A DNA stretch of 64,000 nt from Terracoccus sp. 273MFTsu3.1 (lineage in GTDB: Bacteria > Actinomycetota > Actinomycetes > Actinomycetales > Dermatophilaceae): positions 62,001-126,000 of the forward strand of contig NZ_KB911824.1 of assembly GCF_000383675.1 (NCBI RefSeq). Reading direction: 5' to 3'. Within the stretch, counting starts at the first letter, position 1, and every line of letters begins with the position of its first letter. Below the pieces are notes generated by a model. The model saw nothing but the letters and a program-made list of their open reading frames with translations, was not told the origin of the DNA and made no database searches. This document shows positions 42,454-52,857 of the stretch, in pieces. The position numbers were made by a program, and so were the translations under genes.

Positions 42454-44163
42454 ATGTCGGATCGAACCTCTGGAGTCGGCAGGATCCCCATCATCGGCTG
42501 GCTGCGCTCGTACGACCGCAGCTGGCTCAGGGGAGACCTCATCGCCGGCATCACCGTGCTCGCGCTCGTCGTCCCGAAGAACCTCGGGTATGCCGGCATC
42601 GCAGGGATTCCGGTGCAGAACGGCCTCTACGCGGCCGCCGCCGGGGCGATCCTCTACGCCGTCTTCGGGACGAGCCGGCAGATCTCGGTCGGGCCGAGCT
42701 CGGGACTCGCGGCCGTCGCGGCGAGCGCCGTCCTCGCGGCCGGCATCGTCGACGAGAAGGCCGTCGCGTCGTTCGTCGCTGGAATCACCCTCGCGTCCGG
42801 GGTCCTCTACCTGCTCGTCGCGGTGCTGAAGATGGGGTGGATCGCCCAGTTCCTTTCCCGTGCCGTCGTCACCGGTTTCCTCTTCGGGGCCGCGATCGAC
42901 GTCGTCATCGGCGAGCTGCCCAAGCTCACCGGCACGAAGGTGTCGGGGAACAACCCGCTCCAGGAGCTGCGTTCGTGGTTCACGACGCTCGGCGACGCGC
43001 ACGGCACGACGGTGGTGGTGGGCCTCATCTCGCTGGCCGTCGTCTTCGGTCTGCGCGTCGTCGCGCCGAAGGTTCCGGGTGCGCTCGTCCTGGTGGTCGG
43101 CGGTCTGCTCGCCTCGTGGCTGCTGGGTCTCGGTGACCACGGCGTCGCGCTCGTCGGAGACGTACCGAGAGGTCTGCCGACGGTCGTCCTGCCCGACATG
43201 CAGCTGATGTGGGACCACGTCGGCGTCGGGGCCGTGGCGGCCTTCGCCCTGGTGCTGATCGGCTTCTCGCAGACCGCCGGCGACGCACGCGCCTTCGCCG
43301 CCAAGCACCGCTACCAGATCGACATCGACCAGGAGTCGGTCGCGCAGGGGTTCGCCAACGCCGGTTCGGGCGTCCTCCAGGGGATGCCCGTCTCGACCAG
43401 CCTGTCGGCGAGCTCGCTCAACGACCACTCCGGGGCCAGGTCGGGGCTGGCCTCGCTCACCACGGGATTCGCCGTCCTCCTGACGCTGCTGCTGCTGGCG
43501 CCCCTCTTCTCCGACCTGCCCACGCCCGTGCTGGCCGCCATCATCATCGAGGCCGTCGTCATGGGGATGATGGATCTTCCGGAGATGCGACGCCTCTTGC
43601 GCGTCAAGCGCTTCGACTTCGCGGTGGCCGTCGCGGCCCTGCTCGGCGCGCTCGTCTTCGGCGTGCTGGCCGGCGTCATGATCGGTGTGGCGCTGTCGAT
43701 CTTCTGGCTCATCAAGGTCTCCACCCGTCCGTACATCCCGACGCTCGCACGCGAGCCGGGCACGGACGTCTTCCGCGACCTCGCCGACCACCCCGACGGT
43801 GAGACCGTCCCCGGCATCGTGGTGATCCGGATGGACGGCGGGCTGTTCTTCGCCACGTCGGACGCCCTCGAGGACCGCGTCCGTGAGGTCATCCACGAGG
43901 ACCCGGCGGTCAAGGCGATCGTGCTGGACTGTGGCGGCATCGACTTCGTCGACTCCCAGGGGTCGGCCAAGATGGCTGACGTGCTCGACCTCGCGGAGGA
44001 CTCCGGAGTCGTCCTGCGGCTGGCCAGGCTCAAGGCGGCGGTGCGGTCGACGCTCGAGCTCGACGGCGTCATGGAGCGTCTCGGTGCCGACCACGTCCAC
44101 GGCAACGTCGCCCGGGCCGTGGCGGCCGAGCGCCGGGAACGGGCTGGTCAGCCGGACGAGTGA
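42454..44163 (+). CDS. SulP family anion transporter with STAS domain
   Basis: This is a 569-residue SLC26/SulP transporter. The membrane domain (residues 15-420) opens LRGDLIAGITVLALVVPKNL and includes GTSRQISVGPSSGLAAVAAS and GFSQTAGDARAFAAKHRYQI. The C-terminal STAS domain (residues 445-560) reads VIRMDGGLFFATSDALEDRV and DFVDSQGSAKMADVLDLA. Substrates of the family include sulfate, bicarbonate and C4-dicarboxylates; none can be assigned. The ATG at 42454 is used. It stands alone after tRNA-Arg. Confidence 0.92.
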   Translation: MSDRTSGVGRIPIIGWLRSYDRSWLRGDLIAGITVLALVVPKNLGYAGIAGIPVQNGLYAAAAGAILYAVFGTSRQISVGPSSGLAAVAASAVLAAGIVDEKAVASFVAGITLASGVLYLLVAVLKMGWIAQFLSRAVVTGFLFGAAIDVVIGELPKLTGTKVSGNNPLQELRSWFTTLGDAHGTTVVVGLISLAVVFGLRVVAPKVPGALVLVVGGLLASWLLGLGDHGVALVGDVPRGLPTVVLPDMQLMWDHVGVGAVAAFALVLIGFSQTAGDARAFAAKHRYQIDIDQESVAQGFANAGSGVLQGMPVSTSLSASSLNDHSGARSGLASLTTGFAVLLTLLLLAPLFSDLPTPVLAAIIIEAVVMGMMDLPEMRRLLRVKRFDFAVAVAALLGALVFGVLAGVMIGVALSIFWLIKVSTRPYIPTLAREPGTDVFRDLADHPDGETVPGIVVIRMDGGLFFATSDALEDRVREVIHEDPAVKAIVLDCGGIDFVDSQGSAKMADVLDLAEDSGVVLRLARLKAAVRSTLELDGVMERLGADHVHGNVARAVAAERRERAGQPDE

Positions 44164-44296
44164 GCGGCCGGACGCCCGTGTCCGTCGGGCGGATCCGGTG
44201 CCCGCGTGGCACTCTCAGGTCACGACTCGGGGTATGTCGTAGGGGCGCGCCGCCTTTCAGTTTGGTTGTGCCAGTGCGACACGGAAGGATACGGGC

Positions 44297-46006
44297 GTGG
44301 CAGGTGATTCAGGGGTGGGCAATGCCCGTCTCCTCGCGAGCGTTCAGGCACTTCGGTCTGCCGTTGCCGACGCCTCCCTGCCCCTCGACCTCTCGTCTGC
44401 GCCGGCCGCGCGCCTCGCGCGCACCCGGCTGCTCGACCAGCTCGACGACTACGTCATCCCGCGCCTGACCTCGCTCGACGCCCCGCTCCTCGCTGTCGTC
44501 GGCGGCTCGACCGGCGCCGGCAAGTCGACGCTCGTCAACTCGGTCGTCGGGCGCGAGGTGACCCTGCCCGGCGTCCTGCGGCCGACCACCCGCTCGCCGG
44601 TGCTCATCCACCACCCATCCGACGCCGCGTGGTTCTCGGGTCCGCGCATCCTGCCGACCCTGGCCCGCATCACCGGTCGCCACTCGTCGTCGGACGGCCC
44701 GGGCGCGGTGCGCCTCGTCTCGACGGACGAGGTCGCCGCCGGGCTGGCCCTGCTCGACGCGCCCGACATAGACAGCGTCGTCGAGGCCAACCGAGACCTG
44801 GCGACGCAGCTGCTCGCCGCGGCCGACCTCTGGGTCTTCGTCACGACGGCCGCCCGCTACGCCGACGCCGTCCCCTGGGAGCTGCTGCGCGAGGCCTCCG
44901 AGCGTGGCACCGCCGTCGCCGTCGTCCTCGACCGCGTGCCTGCGGGCGCCGTCGACGAGATCCGCACGCACTTCGCGTCGATGCTGCGCGAGCAGGGGCT
45001 CGACCAGGCGCCGATCTTCACGGTCGTCGAGTCCGAGCTCGTCGACGGCCTGCTGCCCGCCGACCAGACCGAACGCCTGCGGGGCTGGCTCGCGGCTCTC
45101 GCCGGTGATGCGCAGGCTCGCGCCGACGTCGTGCGCCAGACGCTCCAGGGCGCGCTCGTCTCGCTCGACACCCGCACCCGGTCGCTCGTGGCCGCCTCCG
45201 AGGACCAGACCGCGGCGGGGCGGGCGCTCGTCGACGCGGCCGCAGCGGCCTACGACGAGGCCAGGGCGCAGGTCCACGAGGGCATGCTCGACGGCACGCT
45301 GCTCCGCGGCGAGGTGCTCGCTCGGTGGCAGGAGTTCGTCGGCACCGGAGAGTTCTTCCGGCAGGTCGAGTCGACCGTCTCGAGGGTGCGCGACCGGTTC
45401 ACGTCGTTCCTCAAGGGCGAGCCGGCCCGGGCCGACCACCTCGGCGAGGCGCTCCAGTCGGGCGTCGAGTCCCTCGTCGTCAACCGCGCCGAGCTCGCGG
45501 CCGGCGCCATCGCGCGCTCGTGGCGCACCCTGCCCGGTGGTGACCAGCTGCTCACCGCCGACCCGACCCTGGCGCGGTCCGGCACCGACGTCGACAAGCG
45601 GATCCAGCGCCTCGTCCGCGACTGGCAGGGCGACATCCTCCAGATGGTCCGTGACGAGGGTCGCGACCGCCGCACGACGGCCCGGATCATGGCCTACGGC
45701 GTCAACGGTCTCGGCGTGGTCCTCATGCTCGTGACCTTCGCGAGCACGGCTGGGATCACGGGCGCCGAGGTCGGCATCGCGGGCGGCACGGCCCTCGTCG
45801 GCCAGAAGCTGCTCGAGGCCGTCTTCGGCGACCAGGCCGTCCGAGAGCTCGCGCGCCAGGCCCGCGAGCAGCTGACCGCGCGCGTCGACACGTTGTATGC
45901 CGCCGAGCTCGCCCGTTACGAAGGAGCTGTCACGACGTTGCACGTCGACACCGACCAGACCGAGCACCTGACCGCGGCCGCAGCAGCGGTCAAGGCTGCG
46001 CGATGA
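44297..46006 (+). CDS. Dynamin-like GTPase, first of a coupled pair
   Basis: This is a 569-residue GTPase. The P-loop GGSTGAGKSTLVNSVVG is near residues 69-85, the G2-region LRPTTRSPVL follows, and DAPDIDSV is the G3-like motif; the G4 motif is VVLDRV rather than NKxD. The C-terminal half is helical, with a hydrophobic segment near residues 475-520 (GVNGLGVVLMLVTFASTAGI). Paired dynamin-like genes in Streptomyces (dynA/dynB) support membrane fission at sporulation septa, and a comparable membrane-remodelling role is possible here. The GTG at 44297 is used. It overlaps the next gene by 4 bp. Confidence 0.8.
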   Translation: MAGDSGVGNARLLASVQALRSAVADASLPLDLSSAPAARLARTRLLDQLDDYVIPRLTSLDAPLLAVVGGSTGAGKSTLVNSVVGREVTLPGVLRPTTRSPVLIHHPSDAAWFSGPRILPTLARITGRHSSSDGPGAVRLVSTDEVAAGLALLDAPDIDSVVEANRDLATQLLAAADLWVFVTTAARYADAVPWELLREASERGTAVAVVLDRVPAGAVDEIRTHFASMLREQGLDQAPIFTVVESELVDGLLPADQTERLRGWLAALAGDAQARADVVRQTLQGALVSLDTRTRSLVAASEDQTAAGRALVDAAAAAYDEARAQVHEGMLDGTLLRGEVLARWQEFVGTGEFFRQVESTVSRVRDRFTSFLKGEPARADHLGEALQSGVESLVVNRAELAAGAIARSWRTLPGGDQLLTADPTLARSGTDVDKRIQRLVRDWQGDILQMVRDEGRDRRTTARIMAYGVNGLGVVLMLVTFASTAGITGAEVGIAGGTALVGQKLLEAVFGDQAVRELARQAREQLTARVDTLYAAELARYEGAVTTLHVDTDQTEHLTAAAAAVKAAR

Positions 46007-47715
46007 GCCCGATCAGGATGGGCCGCGCCCGGGTGGCGACGGTCTCGGCGGCTGAGCTGGGCACGCGCACGACCGAGCTGTCGATGGCGCTCGTGTCGGG
46101 CGCCGACGAGCTCGACCCCTCGGGCGTCGAGCTCGCGCGACGGGTCGTCGACCGGGCCGTCGAGCGTTCCGGCATCGCCGGTGATCACACGGTGGTCGCG
46201 CTCGCCGGGGCGACGGGCAGCGGCAAGTCCTCGCTCTTCAACGCCCTCGTCGGCGCCGACGTCGCCACGATCGGTGCCCGACGCCCGACGACGTCCCGGC
46301 CGACGGCCGGGCTCTGGGGCGACGCCGACGCGTCCGAGCTGCTCGACTGGCTGGGCGTGGCCTCCCGTCACGTCGTCGACCCGGCCGCCGGTGAGGGGCA
46401 GGGGCCCGGTGTGGGGTTCGGTGCGGGTGCCGTCCAGGTGGCGGGTTCCCTCGACGGGCTCGTGCTCCTCGACCTGCCCGACTTCGACTCCCGCGAGCTC
46501 GAGCACCGACGTGAGGCCGAGCGCGTCCTCGAGCTCGTCGACGTCTTCGTCTGGGTGACCGACCCGCAGAAGTACGCCGACGCCCGACTGCACGACGAGT
46601 TCGTGAGCCTCCTGTCACACCACGACGCCGTCACCCTCGGCGTGCTCAACCAGGCCGACCGCCTCACCGCCGAGACTGTCACGGTCCTCACGCAGGACCT
46701 GACGAAGCTCCTCGTGGCCGACGGAGTCGCCGACGCCAAGGTGCTTGCGACCTCCGCCCTGACCGGTCAGGGGATCCCCGAGCTCAAGCAGCGACTGGCG
46801 AATGCCGTTGCCGGACATGCCGCTTCGCGTCAGCGGCTCAAGGCCGATGTCGTCGGTGCCGCGACGAAGCTGCGTCCCGGGGTCGCCGACTCCGAGGCGG
46901 ATGTGGGACGGGTCCCTCGCGAGGCCCTCGACGCCTCGCTGGCTCGCGCGGCCGGTGTCCCCATCGTCCTCGACGCCGTCGCGCGCGACTACCGTCGCGA
47001 GGCGTTCGCGCACACCGGCTGGCTCTTCGCCCGGTGGACGAAGGGCTTCGCCTCGGACCCGCTCCGACGTCTCCGTCTCGACCGCACCGGTGGTCGGCCG
47101 CCGATCCCCGTCGAGATCGACGGCGCCGACGTGCGGGCCGTGCTCGGTCGGTCGTCGATCCCGGCCCCGACCGTGTCGACCGTCTCCGCGGTCGACCTCG
47201 CGACGCGCAGCTTCGTGCGCGACGCGACCGAAGGGCTGCCGGTCCGCTGGGCCCAGGCCGTCGAGGACGCCGTCGACGGCGGCGACGGCGGAATGAGCGA
47301 CTCCCTCGACCGTGCGGTCATCGGCACGTCCCTGCGCGCGCGCCGCCCCGTCTGGTGGTTCGTCGTCAACATCCTCCAGTGGGTGCTGGGACTCGTCGCC
47401 CTCGCCGGACTCATCTGGTATGCCGTGCTGTGGGTCTTCGCGCTGCTGCAGCTCCCGCGCCCCGAGACCCCCGCTGTCGGCATCCTGCCGCTCCCGCTCG
47501 TCATGCTCGTCGTCGGCGTGCTCATCGGTGTCGGGCTCGGGATCCTGTCCCGGTGGTGGGCGCGCGTCGGTGCCAGGCACCGGCGGTCCGTCGTCGGCAA
47601 GCGGCTGACCGAGTCCGTCGCGGCGGTGGCCGACGAGCACATCCTCATCCCCGTCGACGAGGTCCTGCTGCGTCACCGCGAGACCCGGGAGCACCTCGAG
47701 GCCGCGGCCGGCTGA
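46003..47715 (+). CDS. YfjP-type membrane GTPase, second of the pair
   Basis: This is a 570-residue GTPase with P-loop AGATGSGKSSLFNALVG near residue 69, G3 DLPDFDS, G4 NQAD and a G5-like VLATSALTG. Two adjacent transmembrane helices lie at about residues 450-475 and 485-512 (WWFVVNILQWVLGLVALAGL; LPLPLVMLVVGVLIGVGLGI), and the C-terminal 50 residues are helical. The ATG overlaps the first GTPase's stop (ATGA). It resembles Era/YfjP-like proteins that pair with dynamin-like partners. Confidence 0.82.
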   Translation: MSPIRMGRARVATVSAAELGTRTTELSMALVSGADELDPSGVELARRVVDRAVERSGIAGDHTVVALAGATGSGKSSLFNALVGADVATIGARRPTTSRPTAGLWGDADASELLDWLGVASRHVVDPAAGEGQGPGVGFGAGAVQVAGSLDGLVLLDLPDFDSRELEHRREAERVLELVDVFVWVTDPQKYADARLHDEFVSLLSHHDAVTLGVLNQADRLTAETVTVLTQDLTKLLVADGVADAKVLATSALTGQGIPELKQRLANAVAGHAASRQRLKADVVGAATKLRPGVADSEADVGRVPREALDASLARAAGVPIVLDAVARDYRREAFAHTGWLFARWTKGFASDPLRRLRLDRTGGRPPIPVEIDGADVRAVLGRSSIPAPTVSTVSAVDLATRSFVRDATEGLPVRWAQAVEDAVDGGDGGMSDSLDRAVIGTSLRARRPVWWFVVNILQWVLGLVALAGLIWYAVLWVFALLQLPRPETPAVGILPLPLVMLVVGVLIGVGLGILSRWWARVGARHRRSVVGKRLTESVAAVADEHILIPVDEVLLRHRETREHLEAAAG

Positions 47716-47866
47716 CGCGCGCCAGGGCACTGCTCCGTCCACATCCCCGCCGGCCGGTGCCCTGCTGTCCACAGGCGGCCGACGCCCCCTGTCGTCCGGA
47801 CCCGTCGCGTCCGAGGGTGGGTGCAGGCGGCGCGAGGCCGCCCCTGGAACCCTCCGAGGAGCAGCG

Positions 47867-48469
47867 ATGAACGAGACCCGCATCACCGTGCACGGCAACG
47901 TCGTGACCGAGCCCGTCGAGCGACACGGCCGCAACGGCAGCATCTTCACGACCTTCCGCGTCGCCACGACGCCCTACCGCCGCACTGCCGACGGTCGCTT
48001 CGTCGACGGCGACACGAGCTTCTACAGCGTCATCGCGTTCAACGCGCTCGCGGCCAACGCCGCCTCGGCGCTGCGCAAGGGCCAGCCGGTCATCGTCGAG
48101 GGCAACCTGTCGATCAAGCAGTACGTCGGCAACGACGGCCAGCCGCGCACGTCGCCCGAGATCGACGCCGACCACGTCGGTCACGACCTGTCGTGGGGAC
48201 GCGCGAGCTTCGAGCGGGTCAGCCGCGCGGCCGCGCTCGGCCAGGACCGCACGGCCGACCCCGACGTGCAGGCGTCCGTGCGTGCCCTGGCCGAGGGCGA
48301 GTCGGCGGTCGCCGACCAGCGCCCCGCCCACGTCGACGCCGACGGGGTCGTCGACGACGACTACGACCCGGACGCGGCGGACGCGGCGCGCGACGACGCC
48401 GGCGGGGTGCTCGCCACCGGTGACCCCGAGACCGACGACTACGAGGTCGTCGAGCGGCTCACGGCCTGA
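47867..48469 (+). CDS. ssb: Single-stranded DNA-binding protein
   Basis: This is a 200-residue SSB-family protein. The OB fold spans residues 1-110, with TRITVHGNVVTEPVERHGRN, FTTFRVATTPYRR and FYSVIAFNALAANAASALRK. The tail is acidic (DDDYDPDAADAARDD) but does not end in the DDDIPF motif that canonical SSB uses to recruit partners, so this looks like a paralog (SsbB-like). The ATG at 47867 is used. It follows the GTPase pair. Confidence 0.88.
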   Translation: MNETRITVHGNVVTEPVERHGRNGSIFTTFRVATTPYRRTADGRFVDGDTSFYSVIAFNALAANAASALRKGQPVIVEGNLSIKQYVGNDGQPRTSPEIDADHVGHDLSWGRASFERVSRAAALGQDRTADPDVQASVRALAEGESAVADQRPAHVDADGVVDDDYDPDAADAARDDAGGVLATGDPETDDYEVVERLTA

Positions 48470-48524
48470 CGTCGACGAGGTCCGCGAGCGCGGACACCGA
48501 TTCGGTGCCGCGCTCGCTGACAGA

Positions 48525-48537
48525 TAGCCTTCTGCGC

Positions 48538-48540
<3 letters not shown>
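48525..48540 (+). promoter_or_regulatory. Possible leaderless promoter of ettA
   Basis: TAGCCT at 48525-48530 is placed 7 bp before the ATG, so transcription would begin at or next to the start codon. No ribosome site is seen. TTCGGT at 48501-48506 is a weak -35. Confidence 0.4.
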
Positions 48541-50220
<1,680 letters not shown>

Positions 50221-50246
50221 CCGCGAGCGACGGCGACGCCGACGAC

Positions 50247-50280
50247 GAGAGGGCCGGGATGCACGCATCCCGGCCCTCTC
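50247..50280. terminator. Bidirectional terminator between ettA and corA
   Basis: A 15-bp perfect stem, GAGAGGGCCGGGATG (50247-50261) with CATCCCGGCCCTCTC (50266-50280), has a CACG loop. It serves two convergent genes. Confidence 0.85.
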
Positions 50281-50283
50281 GCG

Positions 50284-51324
50284 TCAGATCCAGCCCTTGC
50301 GCCGGAAGACGCCGTAGAGCGTCACGGCCACTCCGGCAATGACGGCCGCGCTGAGCAGGACCCCCCAGGGTCGTCCGAATCCGGGGTAGGGCACGTTCTG
50401 GCCGAACCATCCCGTCACGGCGGTCGGGACGGCGATGATCGCGGCCCAGCCGGTGAGCTTCTTCATCACGGTGTTGAGCCGGGCGTCCTGCAGCGACAGG
50501 TTGGTCTCGAAGATCGTCGTCACCATGTCGCGCAGCGACTCGGTCCACTCGGCGGCCCGGAGGACGTGGTCGTAGAGGTCGTCGTAGAAGCCGTCGAGCT
50601 CGGTGTGCCTCTGGTCGAGCTCACCGCGGTGCCGGAGCACCGCGTTGACGACGTCGCGCATCGGCAGCACGACACGTCGCAGCTCGACGAGCTCCTTGCG
50701 CAGCCGGTAGGTGCGCACCTGGACGGCGTGCGTGCGTCCGCTCTCGTCGAAGAGGAGGTCCTCGAGGTCCTCGATCGCGTCGTCGAGCTGCTGGATCGCC
50801 TCGAAGTGCCCGTCGACGACGGTGTCGAGCAGTCCGTGCACGAGTGCCCCGACACCGAGCGCGAGCAGCTCGGGGTCGTCGTTCCACCGGTCGAGCACCT
50901 GCTGCATGTCGACCTCGTCGCTGCCGCGGACGGTGATGATGCCGCCGGGGAGCACGAACGCCGAGATCCGCGCGGTGCGCAGGCGGGACTCCGGCCCGAG
51001 CGGCTCACGGTCGTCGGCGCCCGTCGAGGTGCCGCGGTGCTCGAGACGGGTGGCGTAGACGGTGAGGAAGGTGTGCTTGGCGTGCCGGGTCGCCTTCGGA
51101 CGCTCGCCGGCGGAGACGGCGTCCTCGACGGCGTGCGGGTCGAGCCCGAGCTCCGCGGACAGCGCGCGCAGCCCGGCGTGGTCCGGCTCGCACAGGTCGA
51201 CCCAGATGAGCGAGTCCTCGCGAGCGAGTAGCTCGGACACGTCCTCGAGCGGGAAGCCCTCGTCGACGACCTTGCCGTGCTCCCACCGGCAGGAGGTGAT
51301 GCGCCCGGTTCCGTCGTTGCTCAC
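50284..51324 (-). CDS. CorA family divalent metal transporter with GQN motif
   Basis: This is a 346-residue CorA-like channel. The N-terminal cytoplasmic domain includes LIWVDLCEPDHAGLRALSAE. The long helix is ELVELRRVVLPMRDVVNAVL, and the C-terminal pair of helices is KKLTGWAAIIAVPTAVTGWF and RPWGVLLSAAVIAGVAVTLY. The filter motif is GQN (WFGQNVPYPGF) rather than GMN. GxN variants occur in the ZntB/CorA-like group and may alter ion choice. The ATG is at 51324. Confidence 0.88.
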   Translation of the reverse strand: MSNDGTGRITSCRWEHGKVVDEGFPLEDVSELLAREDSLIWVDLCEPDHAGLRALSAELGLDPHAVEDAVSAGERPKATRHAKHTFLTVYATRLEHRGTSTGADDREPLGPESRLRTARISAFVLPGGIITVRGSDEVDMQQVLDRWNDDPELLALGVGALVHGLLDTVVDGHFEAIQQLDDAIEDLEDLLFDESGRTHAVQVRTYRLRKELVELRRVVLPMRDVVNAVLRHRGELDQRHTELDGFYDDLYDHVLRAAEWTESLRDMVTTIFETNLSLQDARLNTVMKKLTGWAAIIAVPTAVTGWFGQNVPYPGFGRPWGVLLSAAVIAGVAVTLYGVFRRKGWI

Positions 51325-51359
51325 GCGGCCAGTCTCTCAGCCGCGAGGCTCTGGAACGG

Positions 51360-52805
51360 TCAGGCGATGAGGGGAGTGACGTCGCGGGTCGTGGGGCGCT
51401 CGCCGAGCGCGAGCTGCCAGGCGGTGGCGAGCCGTCGACCGACCTCGTCGGCCTCGTCGGGTGCGACGCAGAAGGGCACGCGGACCCAGCGGGTGAAACC
51501 GCCCTCGACCCCGAACTGTCCACCACGGGCCAGCCGGACACCGGCGGACTCGGCGACCCGAGCGAGCTCGTCGCCCCGGGCCTCGGGCAGCTCGCACCAG
51601 AGGTTGAGGCCGCCCGAGGGCACGGTGAGGCGCCAGTCGGGGACGTGCTGTCGCAGGGCCGTGACGAGGGCGTCGCGCCGGGAGCGCGCCTCGCGGCGGC
51701 GCTCGGTCAGCAGGGACTCACCCTGCCGCAGCAGGTCGGTGACGACGAGCTGCTCGAGGACCGCCGTCCCGAGGTCGAGGCTGTGGCGAGCCTCGATGAC
51801 GGCCTCGGCACCGCCGCGGGGTGCTCGCACCCAGCCGACGCGCAGGCCGCCCCACCACGTCTTGCCGGCGCTGCCGAGGGTGTGGGCGGCGGGGGAGGAG
51901 GCTGCGAAGGGAGACGGTCGACTCGTGGTCGTCTCGTCCTCGAGGCCGAGCTCGACGAACGTCTCGTCGACGACCGGGACGGTGTTCGCCCGGGCCAGCA
52001 CGCCGGCCAGCGCCTGTCGCGTCGGCGCATCCATGACGAGCCCGGTCGGGTTCTGGTGGTCGGGGATGAGGTAGGCCGCCCGCGCGCCGCTCTGGCGCAG
52101 CCCGACCTCGATCGCCTCGACGTCCCACCCGGTCGCCGTCAGCTGGGCCGGCACCGCTCGGTACGCCGAACGCCTCACTCCCACCAGGGCGTTCGGGTAG
52201 GTGGGGCTCTCGACGAGGATCCGGTCCCCGATCTCGAGCTGTGAGCGCAGCACGGCCGACAGGCCGCCGTGGGCGCCCGAGGTGATGACGACCTGGTCCG
52301 GTGAGGTGGGCAGCCCCCGGTCCTCGAACCAGGCGGCCACGGCGGCGCGGGTCTCGGCGAGCCCGCGTGGGTCGTAGCCCGCCGTCGCGAGGAACCGCGG
52401 GAGCTCCAGGAGGGACCGCTCGTACGCCGCGGTGACACCGGCCGCGGCCGGCAGGGCGGCATACGTGAGGTCGATGACGTCCGGGGGGACGTCGGTGGGG
52501 ATGAGGCCGGCCTGCGACAGCGCGAGGCCCGAGGGGCCGGCGGGCAGGCAGACGACGCTCCCGGACCCACGCCGCGTCGCGACGAAGCCCTCGTCGCGCA
52601 GGGCGTCGAGGGCAGCGCCGACGGTCGTGCGGCTCAGGCCCAGCTCGGTGGTCAGCGTGCGCTCGCTGGGCAGTCGGGTCCCGACGAGCAGCCGGCCGTC
52701 GGAGACGAGTCGGCGGATGCCGTCGGCGAGGCCGCGATAGGCCGGCCGGGGGAGGGGACCGGACCCGAGAAGCAGGGCCAGTGACCGAGCCGAGATGGTG
52801 CGCAC
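51360..52805 (-). CDS. MocR/GntR-type PLP-dependent regulator, YczR-like
   Basis: This is a 481-residue MocR regulator. A GntR winged helix (residues 10-80: GLADGIRRLVSDGRLLVGTR, SRTTVGAALDALRDEG) is fused to a fold-type I aminotransferase domain with the PLP lysine near residue 315 (TLGSAGKTWWGGLRVGW), DHQNPTG and VVDETFVEL. I chose the GTG at 52805 (VRTISARSLALLLG); further upstream the frame lies in the regulatory region. It is divergent from the YczE-type gene, the known YczR-YczE arrangement, so it probably controls that gene. Confidence 0.88.
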   Translation of the reverse strand: MRTISARSLALLLGSGPLPRPAYRGLADGIRRLVSDGRLLVGTRLPSERTLTTELGLSRTTVGAALDALRDEGFVATRRGSGSVVCLPAGPSGLALSQAGLIPTDVPPDVIDLTYAALPAAAGVTAAYERSLLELPRFLATAGYDPRGLAETRAAVAAWFEDRGLPTSPDQVVITSGAHGGLSAVLRSQLEIGDRILVESPTYPNALVGVRRSAYRAVPAQLTATGWDVEAIEVGLRQSGARAAYLIPDHQNPTGLVMDAPTRQALAGVLARANTVPVVDETFVELGLEDETTTSRPSPFAASSPAAHTLGSAGKTWWGGLRVGWVRAPRGGAEAVIEARHSLDLGTAVLEQLVVTDLLRQGESLLTERRREARSRRDALVTALRQHVPDWRLTVPSGGLNLWCELPEARGDELARVAESAGVRLARGGQFGVEGGFTRWVRVPFCVAPDEADEVGRRLATAWQLALGERPTTRDVTPLIA

Positions 52806-52807
52806 CG

Positions 52808-52848
52808 GTCCACTGTCGCACGACTGGCCCTTAAAAGGCAGTCCACTG
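52808..52848. promoter_or_regulatory. MocR direct-repeat operator
   Basis: GTCCACTG at 52808-52815 is repeated exactly at 52841-52848, 33 bp apart, about three helical turns. MocR proteins such as PdxR bind spaced direct repeats in divergent promoters. The repeats span the gap between the regulator and the YczE gene. Confidence 0.65.
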
Positions 52849-52857
52849 GTCGGCATC

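Noticed and set aside
47716-47866. TCCACA-like words as DnaA boxes or an origin before ssb
   Set aside because: Only isolated partial matches with no cluster, no dnaA/dnaN genes and no AT-rich unwinding region.
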